In this document: piece after piece, positions 1 to 7,921 of the stretch
Numbering within the stretch: the first letter of the stretch is position 1
How the letters are laid out: each line of letters starts with the position of its first letter
From: CAWGCE01 sp964480915
GTDB lineage: Bacteria > Planctomycetota > Planctomycetia > Pirellulales > Pirellulaceae
Assembly: GCA_964480915.1 (NCBI GenBank)
Contig: CAYZRS010000071.1
Coordinates: forward strand, 1 to 22,094
Direction: 5' to 3'
Length of the DNA stretch: 22,094 nt
Made by a program: the position numbers and the translations under genes
The notes under the pieces: model-generated
Databases searched by the model: none
The model's input: the letters and a program-made list of their open reading frames with translations, nothing else
Told to the model about the DNA's origin: nothing

Positions 1-35
1 GATTTCAGATTTCAGATTTCAGATTTCAGATTTGC
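1..35. repeat. 7-bp tandem repeat (GATTTCA), about 5 copies
   Basis: The heptamer GATTTCA is repeated four times in perfect register, followed by a partial fifth copy (GATTT), beginning at the first base. The array is cut by the window edge, so its full copy number is unknown. No gene overlaps it convincingly. Short heptameric arrays of this kind are prone to slippage. No function can be assigned. Confidence 0.9.
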
Positions 36-330
36 GCCCCTCCAACCGTTTGCCGGCATTGTAGTTCGCGTGCCTGCGCGGCTGCTGTCTTCTGTTGGGG
101 GGAATGCTAGCACTCGGTCGGCAGGCGGTGCGAGTCGATTATACGCATTTGGTTGAGTTTGGAGTGACTTGAGAAGCGAGTCAGTGTTTGCCCGTTTGAA
201 TCTGCAAGAAAAGCGCAGGGAATACTTGCGGATCGCTAGACCGGTGGTAAACTCCCCGACTATTAATCGTGGATCTGGGCAGCAGGGTAGCTGCTCGGCA
301 CGCATCATCCAAACGGGAAGGACCCCAGCC
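36..330. other. Non-coding leader before the alpha-CTD gene
   Basis: About 295 bases without a convincing gene. A frame open from a TTG at 169 runs into the alpha-CTD gene, but its first 54 codons show no family resemblance and the ATG at 331 is better placed. AT-rich hexamers occur near 139-145 and 261-266, but neither has a good -35 partner, so no promoter is called. A minus-strand frame crossing this stretch is Arg-rich and looks like an antisense shadow. Confidence 0.5.
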
Positions 331-591
331 ATGACACGCATTCCCCTCAGCGCAGAAGATCGCCAGACTCAGTCTCTTGAAGAACGTCTTGAAATGAGCA
401 CGGCCGAAATCGGCCTTTCGGTGAGAACGACAAACTGCCTGGAAGAGCGAGGCATCTTTACCGTCCGCGATCTGCTGAATTGCACCCGCAAGGACTTGCT
501 CAGCATCTCGAATTTCGGCGAAAAAACGCTGGAAGAAGTCTTTGCAGCATTGGAAACGGTCGGTTTCTGCCGACAGCCGCAAGCGGTCTAA
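331..591 (+). CDS. Free-standing RNA polymerase alpha C-terminal-domain protein
   Basis: An 86-residue protein whose residues 25-76 match the C-terminal domain of the RNA polymerase alpha subunit, the helix-hairpin-helix fold that binds UP-element DNA and activators. The determinants are visible: V31-R32-x-x-N35-C36-L37 aligns with the E. coli segment holding R265 and N268, and N61-F62-G63-E64-K65-T66 aligns with the segment holding G296 and K298. The alpha N-terminal assembly domain is absent, so it cannot replace rpoA. The ATG at 331 follows GGAAGGA by about 8 bases and is preferred over an upstream TTG. The gene stands alone, 265 bases before the next gene. The family match is clear. Its role, perhaps DNA binding or modulation of promoters, is inferred. 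Confidence 0.88.
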   Translation: MTRIPLSAEDRQTQSLEERLEMSTAEIGLSVRTTNCLEERGIFTVRDLLNCTRKDLLSISNFGEKTLEEVFAALETVGFCRQPQAV

Positions 592-718
592 TCGCCGGTT
601 CGCTGCTCTGCGGGCCACTTCAACGAATGCGCCAGTCTGGCTCTCGCGCCTAAAATACAAGGTGCGAGCCGGGCTCGGCTTGTTGACCGCATCAATTCCC
701 CTTAATGTTTCTGAGGTT

Positions 719-742
719 ACTCGGCCCTGTAAGGGGGCGAGT
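719..742 (+). other. Imperfect stem-loop between the alpha-CTD gene and the membrane operon
   Basis: ACTCG at 719-723 pairs with CGAGT at 738-742. After one G-G mismatch, CCC (725-727) pairs with GGG (734-736) around a short loop. No T run follows, so it is not a classical terminator. It lies within the 265-base gap at 592-856, where nothing else was recognised. It could be a leader structure or chance. Confidence 0.3.
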
Positions 743-856
743 GGCGACGCATCGGCGGCCGGGGTCCGTCGAGCTGTTCCCTGAAGTCCTGCCTTTACAT
801 GCGGCCAATCGGCTGTTGCCCGTGTCCCATCGCAAGGCGAGAGGTCCGTTTTTCGT

Positions 857-1900
857 TTGTCACAGCGCATTCGACTGCTACCGAAAAAACGAGGTCACCG
901 CAGATCCGATTCCCGGCAGTTTGGAAATGTCGGTGAGGTTGTTTTCTTCACCGCGCTGCTGTTAATCGGTTCGTTCGTTCTCGTTGCGCTGATCACAACT
1001 CGCTACGTCGATATTCCCGGTCTGCCAATCCTGCGAACCGGCGATGGATTATGGCTCGCCATCATCGTCCTGAGCTCGCTGATCTCAATCGGCATCGGCG
1101 GTTTGGTTTGGACGCTGCTCAACGTGACCGTCAGCGCCGAACGCCGTTCGGCACTCGCCCAAAAAGCGGCTGAGCTGACCCCCGACACGACCGAATTTCA
1201 AAAGCTGCGCGAGTACCCGACACTCCCAAAACTGGACAACCTGACGAACAGTCCAGGCACCTACCTCAAACATCGCCTGCCACAACTGCGCAAACCGGCA
1301 TTCGGACTTTTGTCGTTGATGTTGTTTTCGCTGATGTGGATTGTGCTGCTGGCCGTTTTTGTCGTGGTGGTAACAAAGAGTTTTCTCACCGGCTCGCCTG
1401 CCTGGTTGTTGCTCGTCATGACCTTCCTCTTGGCAGCCGTTGCGACACGATTTACGCAGGGGTTTCTCAAGGCGGCTCAACAGATGGTGCGCGAAGGAAA
1501 TACCAGCGTCGAAGTTTCTGAATTGCCTCTTTACCCGGGACAGCGCTATGACGTCAGTCTCGTACAATCGGGTCGAATACCACTCAGTTCGGTCGTGATG
1601 ATGCTCGTGTGCGAAGAAAATGCCACCTATCGGGAAGGGACCAATGTCCGGTTCGAGACGCAGCGCGTCGTCGAATGGGTGGTGATTGAGGAAAACGAGA
1701 TATCGCCTTCGGCCGACGGAGACTACATTCAAAAAGCCGAGTTGCTGGTCCCTGAAAAGGCGATGCACTCTTTTCGAGCCGCCAGCAACAACATTCAATG
1801 GAAATTGGTGGTCCAGGGAAGTGTCATCAAGAACAGGCAATTCGAACGCGAATTTCCGGTCGTCGTTTACCCAGCGTTGCATTCGGCGGAGCAACCCTAA
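857..1900 (+). CDS. Four-helix membrane protein with C-terminal arrestin-like domain
   Basis: A 347-residue integral membrane protein. Hydrophobic helices lie at about 27-48, 64-88, 147-171 and 181-197. The loop at 89-146 is charged. Residues 215-340 form a soluble beta-rich tail containing LPLYPGQRYDV, a VCEE segment and VPEKAMHSF, which resembles the arrestin-like domains of planctomycete proteins sometimes labelled DUF3592. It is the first of three overlapping genes; its TAA shares a base with the next ATG. The start is uncertain: the frame opens after a stop at 782 and its only early start codon is the TTG at 857, with no strong ribosome-binding site. The function is unknown. A membrane anchor for the arrestin-like and NTPase partners encoded downstream is inferred from the gene order. 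Confidence 0.75.
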   Translation: MSQRIRLLPKKRGHRRSDSRQFGNVGEVVFFTALLLIGSFVLVALITTRYVDIPGLPILRTGDGLWLAIIVLSSLISIGIGGLVWTLLNVTVSAERRSALAQKAAELTPDTTEFQKLREYPTLPKLDNLTNSPGTYLKHRLPQLRKPAFGLLSLMLFSLMWIVLLAVFVVVVTKSFLTGSPAWLLLVMTFLLAAVATRFTQGFLKAAQQMVREGNTSVEVSELPLYPGQRYDVSLVQSGRIPLSSVVMMLVCEENATYREGTNVRFETQRVVEWVVIEENEISPSADGDYIQKAELLVPEKAMHSFRAASNNIQWKLVVQGSVIKNRQFEREFPVVVYPALHSAEQP

Positions 1901-2277
1901 TGGAACCGCTACTGAGCATTCAACTGTTCGAGCACCTTCCTTCCTACCTGCCGGAAGCGACGCTCAAATGCGATTACCAAATCGATGCCATTCCTCAAGA
2001 CGAGTTGTTGGCGATCGAAGCGTCGGTCATGTGGTACACCGAAGGCAAGGGGGACGAGGATCTGGGCGTCCATTTTTTCGAACGTCGTCTACCGGCGGAT
2101 GCGGATGATGGCAACCTGCTGGCACTGCGGAGTTTCGAATCAAAACTGCCCAACAGTCCACTGAGCTACCGTGGCAAACTGGTGCAGATTCGTTGGTGCG
2201 TCCGGTTGCGAGCGTTCCTTAGCAATGGCAAGGAATCGACACTCGATCATCCGTTCCACCTCGGTCCGATCGAATGA
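1900..2277 (+). CDS. Small soluble arrestin-like protein
   Basis: A 125-residue protein without a signal peptide or membrane segment. The C-terminal half (residues 79-125) has the pattern LPNSPLSYRGKLVQIRW, then a basic RLRAFL strand and a closing HPFHLGPIE. This resembles the second strand set of arrestin and Spo0M-like folds. The ATG at 1900 overlaps the previous stop as TAATG, and its own TGA overlaps the next ATG as ATGA. Expression is therefore probably translationally coupled across all three genes. A start further upstream would overlap the preceding gene by about 100 bases and has nothing to recommend it. The fold assignment is by eye and the role is unknown. A complex with the neighbouring membrane protein is inferred. 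Confidence 0.75.
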   Translation: MEPLLSIQLFEHLPSYLPEATLKCDYQIDAIPQDELLAIEASVMWYTEGKGDEDLGVHFFERRLPADADDGNLLALRSFESKLPNSPLSYRGKLVQIRWCVRLRAFLSNGKESTLDHPFHLGPIE

Positions 2278-2951
2278 ACGCTCCCTCGGCGGGTCGCGAT
2301 GGGGGCGAGTCGCACAATCCTTTCGCCACCAAGTTTCTGCGTCCCGGTGCATTAAAGTTCATGTTCGCGGACGGCGATCGAATTCAGCATGCCGGCGACT
2401 TGATCCGGCAGTTAGAACGCCAAGGGGTCCGCGGGCAGATTGTGGGACCGCATGGGAGTGGTAAGTCGACCCTGTTGCGGAATCTGGCGATCGAATTGGA
2501 AGCGAACAACATCCGAGCGATCGACGTTCGGCTGCATGATCAGAACCGCCGGTTGCCCGCTACGCTGGTGTCTGAAGTTAAAGCAGCCGACCAACCGACC
2601 GTCGTCTTGGTCGATGGTTACGAGCAACTGCTTTGGTGGCGCCGCGTTTGGCTACGCAGCATTTGCCGTCGATACCAAGTCGGCTTGGTCGTGACGGCTC
2701 ATACCGACATGGGGCTACCGGAACTCTATCGGACCGAGGTGACCATCGAATCGGCGCGACGGGTGATCGCATCGTTATGCCGTCAGCAGGCAGTCGAAGC
2801 GGACGGATCGGTTCAGCTGCGAGAACGCGTTGAGCGGCTCACGCGAGACCTCCCCACCCGATTGGCGGAGCATCAGGGGAATTTGCGGGACCTGCTTTTC
2901 GAGCTTTACGACGACGTGGTTGCCGGCGAGGCAGCGCAGCGAACCAAGTGA
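2274..2951 (+). CDS. P-loop NTPase, third gene of the arrestin-like module
   Basis: A 225-residue soluble NTPase. Walker A is GPHGSGKST at residues 58-66, and a hydrophobic strand ending in Asp (TVVLVDGYEQL, 109-119) is the likely Walker B. VVTAHTD at 139-145 occupies the position of a sensor strand. The N-terminal NPFATKFLRPGAL segment precedes the core and resembles a conserved entry motif of planctomycete homologues. The ABC signature LSGGQ is absent, so this is not an ABC ATPase; an AAA/STAND-like or KAP-like core is more likely. Its ATG overlaps the previous stop by four bases (ATGA). It probably acts with the two upstream arrestin-like proteins. The substrate and process are unknown. 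Confidence 0.8.
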   Translation: MNAPSAGRDGGESHNPFATKFLRPGALKFMFADGDRIQHAGDLIRQLERQGVRGQIVGPHGSGKSTLLRNLAIELEANNIRAIDVRLHDQNRRLPATLVSEVKAADQPTVVLVDGYEQLLWWRRVWLRSICRRYQVGLVVTAHTDMGLPELYRTEVTIESARRVIASLCRQQAVEADGSVQLRERVERLTRDLPTRLAEHQGNLRDLLFELYDDVVAGEAAQRTK

Positions 2952-3283
2952 CGCAACGCTGGCATTGCAGCCGGAAGATCGTTTTTCGGGACCCAAACTT
3001 TACCTAGTCGGCACAATCGTCAGCTTCGCGGTCAGAATTATTGAATTCCTCCCACTTGGGGTTCAGACTGTGAGTACCCTGCGGCCCTATAATCGGGGCG
3101 GAGTCGTTTTTGAACGCTTCCACCAACGCCTTCGTAAAGTAGGGTTGGATAGGCCGCGTTAGGTCGCAGTGTCGAGAAGTGAGGACCTGCGGCGCAGGCC
3201 AGTGAGCTGGCGATCGGGCGATTCGACATGAATTGCAACGATTGCCAAATACCGACAGGTAATTTTTTAGGAGCGTTACAACG
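2952..3283. other. 332-base intergenic region with a candidate promoter
   Basis: No coding sequence is supported here. Frames crossing it on either strand are short or Arg-rich. It contains a TATAAT at 3088-3093 and, just before the next gene, a good ribosome-binding site (AGGAGCG at about 3270-3276). No clear terminator for the preceding three-gene unit was seen. Confidence 0.5.
3088..3093 (+). promoter_or_regulatory. Candidate -10 box (TATAAT) for the Tyr/Pro-rich exported protein
   Basis: A perfect TATAAT hexamer on the coding strand, about 190 bases before the ATG at 3284. No good TTGACA-like -35 was found at 16-18 bases upstream. The call rests on the -10 alone. If real, the transcript would have a long leader. 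Confidence 0.35.
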
Positions 3284-4792
3284 ATGAGCCAACGGATGAC
3301 TCGAACATGGATTGCGGCTGCCTGTGTGATGGGCGGACTCTTGAGCCCTGCACCGGCCGAATGCGCTACGTTGCTGCAATGGATGTTCCCACGATTGGCC
3401 GCTCGGCGCTCGGCGCAGATCGGTGCCTATCCCGTCACCGCAGGTTACGCTCCAGCGGCAGCCGGCTACGCACGGACGACTGCCGGTTACGCTCCGACGA
3501 CCGCCTACTATGGCGGCACCGGTGGCTGCTCGACTTGTAGCTCGCCGCAAACCGGTTGGTACTACCGTCCACAAACTGCCTATCGGACTGTTTGGTCGCA
3601 AGTGCCGGTCACCAGTTATCGACCAACGCCCGGCATCTACAACGGACTGCAGGCCGGTACGACAAACTACGATTGGCAAGCGCGTCGAGTTCCTTATGTC
3701 AGTTACCGACCGATCTTCGCCGGTTTCCGTAATCGGCGAGCTTACTCGGCCCTGTATGGCAGCCGAGCATCGAACGTGCTGGTGCCCAACGGCGGCAACT
3801 ACTGGACGCAGTTTGGTAGCGCCGGTTACTCGTTGCCCCGTTCGCAAGGTCTGGCACGAACGCAGGTCGCCGCGCCTACTTATGGCGGTGGTTTCAGCAC
3901 ACCGGCCGATATTGCTCCCGTGCTGACGGGCCCGGTGACGCCGGCTCCCACGACCGCCTTTTCCATTCCAACCTACCCGACCACAACCTATTCGTATCCC
4001 ACGACGACCGCCGGGTATCCTTCGGCTTGGGAACCAGTCACCACGACCAATCGCCAGGTCTCCGGGGCAACTCCTTGGCAGCCCGTCGAAGCCGCTCGTC
4101 CTGACACCAGCAGCACCGCGCCGAGCAACGCCTACTCCTATAGCCAAGGTGGCTTTGATCGATCGACTTCGTTGTCGGTGGACAGTTCAGCGGGTGGAGC
4201 GACGCCTTGGATGCCGGTCGAAGAATACAATCGAACCCAACGTCTCGATTCGAGCGACGATCGTTTCTCACCGTCCGACCGACGGCAGTTGCAAGATGTG
4301 CCTGCCAATCGTCGACCGCAGTTGGAAGACGATTCGTACCAGAGCAGTGATCGTCGCGGTTCTTGGGGGCAGCCAAATCGTTCTGCCAGTGATCGTGCCA
4401 ATCGCGATGCCGATCAAGACGCCCGCTGGCGTGCTTACGACCGCTACGGTTACGGCGGCGAGTCGGCGCGCAACAGCGATCCGGCCTATGGTGTGAAACT
4501 CGATCGCTATCGTCCGGCTCAGCCGGAAGTTCAGGCGGTGCCCTACTTCCGACCGATTCCCGATGATGATCGTAACGATCGCTTCGGAGATCGATCTGAA
4601 ACCGGTAACGATAACCGTGGCGACGGCGAATTGCGATTGTTGGGGGCCGAACAGATCACTGCGGCGCTCGATCAGGCGGCCAGCCGTTGGATTGCAGAAC
4701 CGCTTCGTTCAAATAAGAACGACCGACCGTTGCGGACCCAGGTGTTGCGTCCGGAAACTCGCGACGAAGGTGGCTGGCGACAAGCTCGCTAG
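3284..4792 (+). CDS. Exported Tyr/Pro-rich repeat protein
   Basis: A 502-residue protein with an N-terminal signal peptide (RTWIAAACVMGGLLSPAPAEC, about residues 7-27). After it comes a run of seven-residue AGYAPxx units (about 53-73), a CSTC pair at about 82-85, and a long stretch rich in Tyr, Pro, Thr and Ser with YRP motifs. The phrase ATPWxPVE occurs twice (around 263 and 305). The region from about 320 to 450 is rich in Asp, Arg and Ser, with DRYGYGG and similar phrases. The family is not recognised. No enzyme motif is visible. The ATG at 3284 has a strong AGGAGCG site. A large minus-strand frame over its first half is Arg-rich and is judged an antisense shadow. A cell-surface or structural role is inferred from composition only. 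Confidence 0.8.
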   Translation: MSQRMTRTWIAAACVMGGLLSPAPAECATLLQWMFPRLAARRSAQIGAYPVTAGYAPAAAGYARTTAGYAPTTAYYGGTGGCSTCSSPQTGWYYRPQTAYRTVWSQVPVTSYRPTPGIYNGLQAGTTNYDWQARRVPYVSYRPIFAGFRNRRAYSALYGSRASNVLVPNGGNYWTQFGSAGYSLPRSQGLARTQVAAPTYGGGFSTPADIAPVLTGPVTPAPTTAFSIPTYPTTTYSYPTTTAGYPSAWEPVTTTNRQVSGATPWQPVEAARPDTSSTAPSNAYSYSQGGFDRSTSLSVDSSAGGATPWMPVEEYNRTQRLDSSDDRFSPSDRRQLQDVPANRRPQLEDDSYQSSDRRGSWGQPNRSASDRANRDADQDARWRAYDRYGYGGESARNSDPAYGVKLDRYRPAQPEVQAVPYFRPIPDDDRNDRFGDRSETGNDNRGDGELRLLGAEQITAALDQAASRWIAEPLRSNKNDRPLRTQVLRPETRDEGGWRQAR

Positions 4793-4931
4793 TCGCGGCG
4801 GCGCTTTCTCGAAATTCGCAGATTCGAATCGGCTTTGACGCCCGTTGCTGTGGGGGCCAGTGGGCTTCGGCCGATTGTGTCAAGCTTCCAACCCATAGCA
4901 TCCGTCGGCTGGCTGCGTCAAAATAGCGCTC

Positions 4932-5948
4932 ATGCCAGCCAATCTGACCCTGCGATATCTTCAAGCGGAAAAGGAATACCGCCGCGCGACGACCGCCGAA
5001 GAAGAGCTCGCTTGTCTGCAGGCGATGCTGCGTGAATTGCCGAAGCATAAGGGGACCGACAAGCTACAAGCCGACCTGAAGCAGCGCATCAGCAAAGCGA
5101 AGCAGGCGTACGAAGCTCGCAAAAATGCCAAGAAGCAGGGGACAGGACTCAGGATGCCGCGCCAGGGGGCAGGCCGAGTCGTCCTGCTGGGCGGTCCCAA
5201 TGTTGGCAAGAGTCAGTTCGTGCAAACGACGACACGTGCCGAGCCCGAAGTGGCCGTTTATCCTTTCACGACGCAAAAACCGTCACCGGCCATGATGCCG
5301 TTTGAAGACGTTTTCTTTCAGCTCGTCGATACGCCGCCCGTGACTGGCGATCTGTTTGATGCCGATACTGAATCGCTTGTGCGCGGTGCCGATCTGGTGT
5401 TGCTGTTGCTCGATCTGGGAAGTGATGAAGGGCTGAGCGACGGTTTGGCGGTTACGAAAAGGCTGGCCGCCGGGCGGACTCGACTGGCCACCGAATCGTA
5501 TCTCGACGACGCCGATATTGGCGTCTCCTACACGAGAACGATTCTGGTACCGAACAAAATCGACCTGCCAGATGCGCCACTTCGTTGGCAGATGTTTCAA
5601 GACGAGGGCTTACCTCGTTCGCATGGCAAAGGTGGGCCGTCCTTTCCGCATGCTTTGATTTCGGCGATCGAGGGGACGGGAATCGACGAATTGCGGCAGG
5701 CTGTTTTCGACGCGTTGGAAGTGGTGCGGGTTTATACGAAACTACCGACGGAGAAAGAGCCCGACTTCACGAACCCGTTCACGATCCGACGGGGGGAGAC
5801 GCTGGCCGAGGTGGCTCAGCTGATCCACAAAGACATCGCGGACCATTTGAAATCGGCCCGAGTCTGGGGAAGCCAGGTGCATGGTGGAACGCAAGTGAAA
5901 CCTGATTACGAACCGGCCGACAAAGACGTTGTGGAACTACACACTTAG
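4932..5948 (+). CDS. DRG/Obg-like GTPase with C-terminal TGS domain
   Basis: A 338-residue GTPase. An N-terminal helical region (1-75) is rich in Lys, Glu and Ala. The GTPase core has G1 GGPNVGKS at 87-94, a YPFTT switch segment at 110-114, G3 DTPP at 133-136, G4 NKID at 208-211 and G5 SAI at 244-246. Residues about 267-338 form a TGS domain (FTIRRGETLAEVAQLIHKDI). This order is that of the DRG family, ribosome-associated GTPases linked to translation. The G3 box has Pro where most families have Gly. The ATG at 4932 is the natural start. The PolX gene follows after 35 bases and could be on the same transcript. The biochemical family is well supported; the exact partner is not known. Confidence 0.92.
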   Translation: MPANLTLRYLQAEKEYRRATTAEEELACLQAMLRELPKHKGTDKLQADLKQRISKAKQAYEARKNAKKQGTGLRMPRQGAGRVVLLGGPNVGKSQFVQTTTRAEPEVAVYPFTTQKPSPAMMPFEDVFFQLVDTPPVTGDLFDADTESLVRGADLVLLLLDLGSDEGLSDGLAVTKRLAAGRTRLATESYLDDADIGVSYTRTILVPNKIDLPDAPLRWQMFQDEGLPRSHGKGGPSFPHALISAIEGTGIDELRQAVFDALEVVRVYTKLPTEKEPDFTNPFTIRRGETLAEVAQLIHKDIADHLKSARVWGSQVHGGTQVKPDYEPADKDVVELHT

Positions 5949-5983
5949 CGAGTCCATACAAGAAAAAGTGACAGGAATATCCC

Positions 5984-7723
5984 ATGACCAATGGCCAAAT
6001 TGCGGACACGCTTGAACAGGTTGCCGACCTGTTGGAATTTCAGGCGGCGAATGCATTTCGAATTCGCGCGTATCGAAAAGCGGCACGGACCATCCGTGAC
6101 TTGGCCGATTCGGTCGCGGGGATCGTCGGATCGGACGACAAGAAACTGACCGACATCGATGGGATCGGCAAGGACATGGCGGCCAAATGTACCGAGTTGG
6201 TCGAAACCGGTTCGCTACCGATGCTGGAAGAACTCAAAGCGAAGGTGCCGGCGTCGACTTTGAAGATGTTGCGGATTCCGGGACTCGGTCCCAAGAAAGC
6301 GGCCGTGATCTTCAACGAGCTGGGCATCGCGTCGCTGGACGAATTGAAGGCGGCCTGTGAGGCGGAAAAAATTCGTGAACTGAAAGGGTTCGCCGCTAAG
6401 ACAGAACAGGCCATCCTGGATGGTTTGGCGATTGCAGCTGCCGCGGATGAGCGCATCTACTGGTCCCGGGCGGATGAGATCGTCGCCGATTTGAAAACGC
6501 ACATGAGCCACTGTGTGGCGATCGAGCAAATGGAAATGGCGGGCAGCTACCGCCGCGGCAAAGAGACGGTCGGTGACCTCGATTTGCTGGTCGTTTCGCA
6601 GGAAGCGGAACAGGTCATGGATCACTTTGGCGAATTTCCCGAATTCGTGGAGACGATCGTACGTGGGGGAACCAAGATGTCCTGCCGGACCGGGGCTGCG
6701 CTGCAGATTGATTTGCGAGTCGTCCCGGCCGAATCGTTCGGGGCGGCGTTGCAGTATTTTACCGGATCAAAGGAGCATAACGTTGTCGTGCGGGGACGTG
6801 CCAAAAAGCTGGGACTGAAGATCAACGAGTATGGCGTCTATCGAGTCCACGAGGATGGGCGTGAAGAGTATGTTGCTGGCGAAACCGAGCAAGCGGTTTA
6901 CGCGACGCTCGATCTGCCCGTCATACCACCCGAGCTGCGCGAGTCACGTTCGGAATTTGAATGGTCCGAGCAAGGCGCTCTGCCTGAACTCCTGACGGTC
7001 GCCGATATCCAGGGCGATTTGCACATGCATACGACCGCCACGGATGGCAAAGCGTCGCTGCCGGAAATGGTCGCAGCGGCCAAGGCGCGAGGACTGTCGT
7101 ACATTGCAATCACGGACCATTCACAGCGAGTCAGCATGGCGAATGGTCTCGACGCCGATCGCTTACGAGCTCAATGGATCGAGGTGGATCGTGTGAATGC
7201 AGCAGAGGGTGATCAGTTTACGGTGCTCAAAGGGATCGAATGTGACATCCTCGAACAGGGCGGAATGGACTTACCCGACGACGTGCTGGCGGAAGCCGAT
7301 TGGGTACTGGCCAGCGTCCACTACGGACAAAAGCAATCGGCGGCTCAGATCACGGAACGGATTCTTGAGGCAATCGAACATCCGCATGTGTCGGCAATCG
7401 CTCATCCGACGGGACGGCTGATCAATCGACGCGAGCCCTATGCGGTCGACATGGATCAAGTGTTTGCCGCTGCGAAGAAGTTTGGCAAATTCTTAGAGCT
7501 GAATGCGAATCCGGCGCGGCTTGATCTGCACGATACGCATTGTGCGGCCGCCAAACGACTGGGGATTCCGATCGTGATCAGCACCGATGCCCATAGCGTG
7601 GCCGGTTTAGACGTCATGCGGTTTGGCATCTTGCAGGCCCGACGCGGTGGCCTGTCGGCCGTCGACGTGGCGAACACGCGTCCCTGGACCGAAGTGCAAG
7701 GGATGCTGCTGGCGAAGGCCTAG
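5984..7723 (+). CDS. polX: Family X DNA polymerase with PHP domain
   Basis: A 579-residue bacterial PolX, probably acting in base-excision or end repair by gap filling. Residues 1-150 hold the 8-kDa-like region with helix-hairpin-helix motifs DIDGIGKDMAAK (57-68) and RIPGLGPKKAAVIF (97-110). The nucleotidyltransferase core has GSYRRGKETVGDLDLLVV (187-204) with the catalytic pair D198 and D200, and the third acidic residue D243 in QIDLRVV. The PHP phosphoesterase domain has DLHMHT (345-350), TDHS (377-380), GIECD (417-421), SVHYG (444-448), IAHPT (472-476) and STDAHS (533-538), so its metal ligands look intact. Both polymerase and 3'-end-processing activities are therefore plausible. The ATG at 5984 has AGGAA upstream. 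The length is typical of the family. Confidence 0.96.
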   Translation: MTNGQIADTLEQVADLLEFQAANAFRIRAYRKAARTIRDLADSVAGIVGSDDKKLTDIDGIGKDMAAKCTELVETGSLPMLEELKAKVPASTLKMLRIPGLGPKKAAVIFNELGIASLDELKAACEAEKIRELKGFAAKTEQAILDGLAIAAAADERIYWSRADEIVADLKTHMSHCVAIEQMEMAGSYRRGKETVGDLDLLVVSQEAEQVMDHFGEFPEFVETIVRGGTKMSCRTGAALQIDLRVVPAESFGAALQYFTGSKEHNVVVRGRAKKLGLKINEYGVYRVHEDGREEYVAGETEQAVYATLDLPVIPPELRESRSEFEWSEQGALPELLTVADIQGDLHMHTTATDGKASLPEMVAAAKARGLSYIAITDHSQRVSMANGLDADRLRAQWIEVDRVNAAEGDQFTVLKGIECDILEQGGMDLPDDVLAEADWVLASVHYGQKQSAAQITERILEAIEHPHVSAIAHPTGRLINRREPYAVDMDQVFAAAKKFGKFLELNANPARLDLHDTHCAAAKRLGIPIVISTDAHSVAGLDVMRFGILQARRGGLSAVDVANTRPWTEVQGMLLAKA

Positions 7724-7748
7724 CGCTTCACCCTTTTCTCTCTGTCGC

Positions 7749-7765
7749 CTTTCGCTTCGCGAAAG
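7749..7765. terminator. Candidate hairpin between the convergent polX and SUI1 genes
   Basis: CTTTCGC at 7749-7755 and GCGAAAG at 7759-7765 form a perfect 7-bp stem with a TTC loop, 25 bases after the polX stop. No T run follows on the plus strand. It lies in the 198-base gap between two genes that end toward each other, so a terminator role is reasonable but weakly supported. Nothing else was recognised in the gap. Confidence 0.35.
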
Positions 7766-7921
7766 TAACGCAGGAATGATCGAGCGCCCCGACGATACCG
7801 ACTCGTTCAACCGTCAACCGGTAGACGCACGCGTATCTTCAGGCACCGCAAATAGACGCGGGCGGCAGCGGCTCCCCGTGAAACGATCTTGGCGGAAAGG
7901 TCGACAAATGCCCCAGCCCCG

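Noticed and set aside
181..870. 229-codon minus-strand frame over the alpha-CTD gene
   Set aside because: The plus-strand product matches a known family in detail, while this frame is composition-biased and matches none.
1085..1894. 269-codon minus-strand frame over the membrane protein gene
   Set aside because: It is rich in His, Arg and Gln and lies exactly antisense to the four-helix membrane protein.
3038..4147. 369-codon minus-strand frame over the start of the Tyr/Pro-rich gene
   Set aside because: It is Arg/Gly-rich without a signal peptide or family; the plus strand has a strong ribosome-binding site and a signal peptide.
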